Assembly: GCA_964604565.1 (NCBI GenBank)
Contig: CAZRZN010000159.1
Location: 1-9,607, forward strand
Origin: CAZRZN01 sp964604565
GTDB taxonomy: Bacteria; Pseudomonadota; Alphaproteobacteria; Rhodobacterales; Rhodobacteraceae
Length of the DNA stretch: 9,607 bases
Reading direction: 5' to 3'
In this document: piece by piece, positions 6,368 to 9,607 of the stretch
Layout: every line of letters begins with the position of its first letter
Numbering within the stretch: position 1 is the stretch's first letter
Made by a program: the position numbers and the translations under genes
Notes under the pieces: generated by a model
What the model was told of the DNA's origin: nothing
Databases searched by the model: none
Seen by the model: only the letters and a program-made list of their open reading frames with translations

Positions 6368-7546
6368 ATGTATGATGTCGTCGTCGTAGGCGGGGGCCCG
6401 TCGGGCGCCACTGCCGCCGCGGACCTTGCCAAGGCCGGTTACCATGTCGCCATGATCGACCGCGAGGGCCGGATCAAACCCTGCGGCGGCGCGATCCCGC
6501 CCCGGCTGATTCAGGATTTCGACATTCCCGACGAACAGCTCATCGCCAAGGTGAACACCGCGCGCATGGTCTCGCCCACCGGGCGCAAGGTCGACATCCC
6601 GATCGAGAACGGCTTTGTCGGCATGGTCGACCGCAAGGATTTCGATCCCTTCCTGCGCGACCGGGCAGAGGCCGCCGGCGCCAAACGCGTGACCGGCACC
6701 TTCAACCGCATAGAACGCGAGGGCAAGAAACGCTGGGTCGTCTACCGCGACAAGGAAACCGGCGAGGAACGGCGCCTGCAAACCCGCCTGATCATCGGCG
6801 CCGATGGCGCCAAATCCCGCGTCGCCGCGCAGGAGATTCCGGGCGGCACGAAAACCCCGCTGGTCTTTGCCTACCATGAGATCATCGCCGCGCCCGAGGC
6901 GAATGAAAACTACGATCCCGCGCGCTGCGACGTGATCTATGACGGCGCGATCAGCCCGGATTTCTACGGCTGGGTCTTTCCCCACGGCAAAAGCTGCAGC
7001 GTCGGCATGGGCACCTTCGTCGGCTCCGTCGATCTCAAGCAGGCCACCGCCGACCTGCGCGCCGCCAGCGGCCTTGCGCAATGCGAAACCCTCCGCAAAG
7101 AGGGCGCGCCGATCCCGCTCAAGCCGCTGAAATTCTGGGACAATGCCAATGATGTGGTGCTGGCCGGCGATGCCGCGGGCGTCGTCGCCCCCTCCTCTGG
7201 CGAAGGCATCTATTATGCCATGATCGGCGGGCGCGTGGCCGCCACCGCCGCCATCAAGACGCTGGAAACCGGCCGCATCACCAACCTCGCGCTGGCCCGC
7301 AAACTGTTCATGAAGGAACACAAGACCGTCTTTCGTGTGCTCGGCCAGATGCAGGACGCCTATTACAAATCCGACATGCGCCGGGAAAGATTTGTCAGCC
7401 TCTGCCACGACGTCGATGTTCAAAGACTGACCTTCGAGGCCTATATGAACAAGAAGCTGGTCAAGGCGCGCCCCCTTGCGCATGTCAAGATCGGCCTCAA
7501 GAACATGGCCCATCTCACCGGGCTGGTAAGGCCCGAACACGTATGA
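6368..7546 (+). CDS. bchP: BchP, geranylgeranyl (bacterio)chlorophyll reductase
   Basis: FAD-dependent enzyme that reduces three double bonds of the geranylgeranyl tail of bacteriochlorophyll to phytyl, using NADPH. The 392-residue product is of normal length. Residues 4-13 (VVVVGGGPSG) form the FAD-binding beta-alpha-beta motif, followed by DRE at 31-33 for the ribose; IKPCGGAIPPRL (36-47) is the family block after it. GADGAKSRVA at 144-153 is the second flavin motif, and LAGDAAGVVAPSSGEGI at 265-281 the third. A C-terminal helical part (about 305-390) follows. The ATG at 6368 is preceded by GGGGGAG and lies 4 bases after the previous gene; the frame extends only seven codons further upstream. 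The stop overlaps idi by ATGA. Other members of the superfamily reduce archaeal lipids, but the context makes BchP the clear choice. Confidence 0.97.
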   Translation: MYDVVVVGGGPSGATAAADLAKAGYHVAMIDREGRIKPCGGAIPPRLIQDFDIPDEQLIAKVNTARMVSPTGRKVDIPIENGFVGMVDRKDFDPFLRDRAEAAGAKRVTGTFNRIEREGKKRWVVYRDKETGEERRLQTRLIIGADGAKSRVAAQEIPGGTKTPLVFAYHEIIAAPEANENYDPARCDVIYDGAISPDFYGWVFPHGKSCSVGMGTFVGSVDLKQATADLRAASGLAQCETLRKEGAPIPLKPLKFWDNANDVVLAGDAAGVVAPSSGEGIYYAMIGGRVAATAAIKTLETGRITNLALARKLFMKEHKTVFRVLGQMQDAYYKSDMRRERFVSLCHDVDVQRLTFEAYMNKKLVKARPLAHVKIGLKNMAHLTGLVRPEHV

Positions 7547-8073
7547 CCATCATGATCCCCGCCTGGGTGAACGGCACCCTGCAACCGGTCGAAAAGCTGG
7601 ACGCGCATGAGCGCGGGCTGCGGCACAAGGCGGTTTCCGTTTTTGTCACCCGCGGGGATCAGGTGCTGATCCAACGCCGGGCGCTGGGCAAATATCATAC
7701 CCCCGGGCTATGGGCGAACACCTGTTGCACGCATCCCGAATGGGACGAACCGGCCGCCACCTGCGCGCTGCGCCGCCTTGACGACGAACTTGGGATGACC
7801 GGCGTCGATCCGGTCCACTGCGGCCGCGTCGAATACCGCGCCGACGTGGGCAACGGCATGATCGAACACGAAGTGGTCGAGATCTTCCGCGCGGAGGCGA
7901 CCCCGGAAATGACGCTGGTCCCCAATCCCGAAGAGGTCATGGACACCCGCTGGGTCTCACGCGACAGGCTGACCCGTGAGACGCAATCGCAGCCAGAGCG
8001 GTTCACGCCGTGGCTGCGAATCTATCTCGAAAAACATTCCGATCTGGTCTTTGGCGCGCCTCAGAACGCGTAA
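7543..8073 (+). CDS. idi: Idi, isopentenyl-diphosphate delta-isomerase type I
   Basis: Cytoplasmic metal-dependent enzyme interconverting IPP and DMAPP, supplying geranylgeranyl diphosphate for bacteriochlorophyll tails and carotenoids. The 176-residue product has the type I Nudix fold signatures: HKAVSVFV (28-35), LWANTCCTHP with the catalytic cysteine at 62 (equivalent to Cys67 of E. coli Idi), a degenerate Nudix helix at about 69-85, and GMIEHEVVEIF with Glu108 and Glu110 corresponding to the metal and proton-transfer glutamates 114 and 116 of the E. coli enzyme. It is the last gene of the bchG operon, started by an ATGA overlap with bchP. Its last 13 bases overlap the end of a convergent minus-strand gene. 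I see no terminator between them. Confidence 0.97.
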   Translation: MTIMIPAWVNGTLQPVEKLDAHERGLRHKAVSVFVTRGDQVLIQRRALGKYHTPGLWANTCCTHPEWDEPAATCALRRLDDELGMTGVDPVHCGRVEYRADVGNGMIEHEVVEIFRAEATPEMTLVPNPEEVMDTRWVSRDRLTRETQSQPERFTPWLRIYLEKHSDLVFGAPQNA

Positions 8074-8300
8074 AGGATAAACAGCAGGTTCGGCAGGATG
8101 AACGCAGCGGCGATGCAGAACAGCTGCGCCGCGTGGGCGGCCTTTGCCATGCGCTTGTCGGCCATCGTCTCGTCGAACACGGCAGCCGCCAGCATCAGCG
8201 CGCCCGTTTCCCCGACCCGCTGCTTTTTCTGACGGTTGTGTGCCTTGACCCCGGCATCGTAGCGTGCGCGCAGGGTGGCTTCGTCCAACTTGTTGCTCAT
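8061..8300 (-). CDS. Small unknown protein with a C-terminal membrane anchor
   Basis: Not recognised. The 79-residue product has a charged N-terminal part (MSNKLDEATLRARYD, then HNRQKKQR at 21-28), a central Ala-rich helical stretch (about 33-57), and one strongly hydrophobic segment at about 58-78 that ends at the C-terminus (ILPNLLFILYAF). This suggests a tail-anchored or single-span inner-membrane protein. The ATG is preceded by AGGAGAGG at a suitable distance, which sets the start; the open frame continues upstream to 8588 but that part lacks a ribosome site and looks non-coding. It is convergent with idi and the two stops interlock by 13 bp. It lies just outside the pigment operon, so a link to photosynthesis is only possible, not shown. 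It is probably a real gene because ribosome site, composition and hydrophobic pattern agree. Confidence 0.68.
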   Translation of the reverse strand: MSNKLDEATLRARYDAGVKAHNRQKKQRVGETGALMLAAAVFDETMADKRMAKAAHAAQLFCIAAAFILPNLLFILYAF

Positions 8301-8652
8301 TCGTCGCCTCTCCTTCACTGTCTGGAGCAATATGCCTTTCGGCACATAAAGGTCCAGTGTCTCGGAGGCTTTTCTTCCAACCTCCCGAACCACGCAGGGA
8401 TCGGGCGCCGACCGCCCTTGGGTGGCCCCGGACATAGCCGGAATCGCTTGAAACCGGCATGCCGCTTCTGGTCCCGATGCCGAAAAACCCCGGGGTCTGA
8501 TCCACGGTAGGCTGATCGGCCCGCGTCCGGCCGCCCTTGTTAAAGGGCAGGAACCCGAAAAGATCGATAAGGCAACAACATCAGACAATCATGACGGGCT
8601 CGACAGGCTCATTTCGGGATGTCGACTTAAATACAATTTGGAGATTATCTGC
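8301..8652. other. 352-bp intergenic region at the cluster edge
   Basis: Lies between two divergent genes, so it should hold a promoter for each. I see no convincing coding frame, no tRNA and no clear sigma70 pair. It contains a perfect small hairpin, GCCCTT-GTTA-AAGGGC at 8533-8548, without a following T-run, and a 10-bp palindrome ACCCCGGGGT at 8487-8496. Composition becomes more AT-rich near 8555-8652, as expected for a promoter in front of the gene at 8653. Confidence 0.45.
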
Positions 8653-8985
8653 ATGACTTTCTCGAAACTGATCGCCGTGGGTGGTGTCATGACACTTGCG
8701 TTTGCCGGGGCGGCCTTTGCCGAATGCACGATCGAAGGTGGTGGACGCGCCGGCGTCCTGCAAAACAATGACCTGCTTTCCTTTGGACATGACCTGTCCG
8801 GGGCGTCCGCTCAGTATAAAGGCTCTTATACGGATACGTCATGGGCAGGAAGCGACCTGACGGTCGCGCCTGTCGGCAGCTGCCAAGTGATCAACTACCC
8901 CTCCAGCGGCGGGCATGCCCGGATCACCGAGGCCACCATGATCGGCAACGACAGTTTCGGCATCGGCTGCCAATGTCCGTCATGA
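8653..8985 (+). CDS. Small secreted protein of unknown function with four cysteines
   Basis: Not recognised. The 110-residue product starts with a clear Sec signal peptide: MTFSK, a hydrophobic core, and a likely cut after AFA at residue 23, leaving a mature periplasmic or secreted protein of about 87 residues beginning ECTIEGG. The mature part has cysteines at 25, 77, 106 and 108, which could form two disulfides, and is rich in Gly, Ser, Asp and aromatic residues without a membrane segment. The ATG at 8653 was chosen because GGAG lies about 9 bases upstream (8640-8643) and gives a well-shaped signal peptide; an in-frame TTG at 8638 would only add five residues. It appears to be a single-gene unit, ending at the strong terminator at 9066-9099. 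Nothing ties it to photosynthesis apart from position. Confidence 0.78.
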   Translation: MTFSKLIAVGGVMTLAFAGAAFAECTIEGGGRAGVLQNNDLLSFGHDLSGASAQYKGSYTDTSWAGSDLTVAPVGSCQVINYPSSGGHARITEATMIGNDSFGIGCQCPS

Positions 8986-9065
8986 GGCTCCTGGTCGGGT
9001 GATCTGCGCGGCGCGCGTCTGGCAACACCTTCGACGCATGTCATGTGACACCCATGCCTGACAGC

Positions 9066-9099
9066 ACGGCCCCCAGCACCCGCCGGGGGCCGTTTTCTT
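9066..9099 (+). terminator. Rho-independent terminator after the small secreted protein gene
   Basis: A perfect 9-bp GC-rich stem, ACGGCCCCC (9066-9074) with GGGGGCCGT (9085-9093), encloses a 10-base loop and is followed by TTTCTT. It lies 80 bases after the stop at 8985 and separates that gene from the transporter gene that follows. Confidence 0.9.
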
Positions 9100-9284
9100 G
9101 GCGGTCCTTTTCAGGCCCCGGCACCGCAGTGCAGTCCGCACTTGTGACAAAGGCAAGACGCAATCCGCGCTAACCGCCCAAAATCCCGCCATTTTTCAAA
9201 TTGACCGGCCAAGTCTTATCGCATGGCTTGCGCGTCGACTTCTGGCCGTTAGTCTATGGCCACTAGAAAAACAGGGAGAACGCA

Positions 9285-9607
9285 ATGACACGTATTCTTG
9301 CTGGCGCCACGGCGCTCGCCACGGTTCTGGCCCCGCTGACGGTAACCGCTCAGGAGGCCTGCACAAACGACACCTGGAACAAGGTGATGGAAAGCGGCAC
9401 GCTCACCGTCGGCGTCAAGGCCGATTACAAGCCATGGGGCTACCGCGCCACCGACGGCTCCATCATCGGGATGGAGGCGGACATGGCGCAATCCGTGGCC
9501 GACACGATGGGCGTGGACCTCGAACTGGTGTCGGTCGTCAGCTCCAACCGGATGCAATTCCTTGAACAGGGCCAGATCGACCTGATGATCGCCACCATGA
9601 CCGACCG
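9285..9607 (+). CDS. Amino-acid ABC transporter substrate-binding protein, family 3 (5' part only)
   Basis: Periplasmic solute-binding protein that delivers a polar amino acid or similar small solute to an ABC permease. Only the first 107 codons lie in the window. A Sec signal peptide (MTRILAGATALATVLAP, cut probably near VTA at residue 22) is followed by the domain start GTLTVGVKADYKPWGY (38-53), then GSIIGMEADMAQSVADTMG (58-76) and QGQIDLMIATMTD, all in the order and spacing of the SBP_bac_3 (PF00497) family. Two residues that usually contact the ligand carboxylate or amine lie further on and cannot be judged, so the substrate is unknown. The ATG has AGGGAG 6-9 bases upstream. A weak promoter candidate is TTGCGC (9228-9233) with TAGTCT (9250-9255). 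Permease and ATPase genes would be expected beyond the right edge. Confidence 0.92.
   Translation, partial: MTRILAGATALATVLAPLTVTAQEACTNDTWNKVMESGTLTVGVKADYKPWGYRATDGSIIGMEADMAQSVADTMGVDLELVSVVSSNRMQFLEQGQIDLMIATMTD

Noticed and set aside
6224..7540. Long minus-strand open frame of 438 codons opposite bchP
   Set aside because: Antisense shadow of bchP with Gly/Asp/His-rich composition and no family signature.
8301..8588. Upstream extension of the 79-residue minus-strand gene to 175 residues
   Set aside because: The added part lacks a ribosome site and has non-protein-like composition, while the internal ATG at 8300 has a good AGGAGAGG ribosome site.
8620..8635. TGT-N10-ACA near the small secreted protein gene
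   Set aside because: The spacer is 10, not 12, and the inner bases do not fit the PpsR/CrtJ consensus; probably chance.

Overview
The window is part of a photosynthesis gene cluster from a high-GC alphaproteobacterium, most likely a member of the Rhodobacterales/Rhodobacteraceae (purple non-sulfur or aerobic anoxygenic phototroph of the Roseobacter type). This rests on the gene set (bchN, bchF, ppaA/aerR, ppsR/crtJ, bchG, a PucC-family transporter, bchP, idi), on TGT-N12-ACA operators of the PpsR/CrtJ type, and on residue-level matches to the Rhodobacter proteins. I cannot name the genus.

Layout: positions 1-1408 lie on the minus strand and hold bchF followed by the first two thirds of bchN, which runs off the left edge. 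A divergent control region (1409-1707) carries two PpsR-type palindromes, one at a promoter for each direction. On the plus strand follow ppaA (B12-binding anti-repressor) and ppsR (PAS-PAS-HTH redox/light repressor), then a 245-bp gap whose right half holds two more PpsR palindromes. After it comes the tightly packed operon bchG - PucC-like MFS gene - bchP - idi, which ends at about 8073. From 8061 onward the content changes: a small minus-strand membrane-protein gene of unknown function convergent with idi, a small secreted cysteine-containing protein with a strong terminator, and the start of a polar amino-acid ABC transporter substrate-binding protein cut by the right edge. The photosynthesis cluster therefore probably ends at idi.

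How the genes work together: BchN (with BchB and BchL) and BchF build the bacteriochlorophyllide ring; Idi balances IPP and DMAPP for prenyl synthesis; BchG attaches the geranylgeranyl tail; BchP reduces that tail to phytyl; the PucC-like carrier probably helps deliver pigment to the photosynthetic complexes. PpsR and PpaA sit in the middle, and the operators on both sides suggest that the repressor controls its own operon as well as both flanking bch operons. Four gene junctions use a 4-bp ATGA stop/start overlap, pointing to translational coupling.

No mobile element, CRISPR array, tRNA or rRNA was seen. The most unusual signals are the recurring operator design (the PpsR palindrome ends in the TTGACA -35 hexamer in three promoters), the operator that ends one base before the bchG start codon, and the two unrecognised small genes at the cluster edge. 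I did not find a clearly new biological system.
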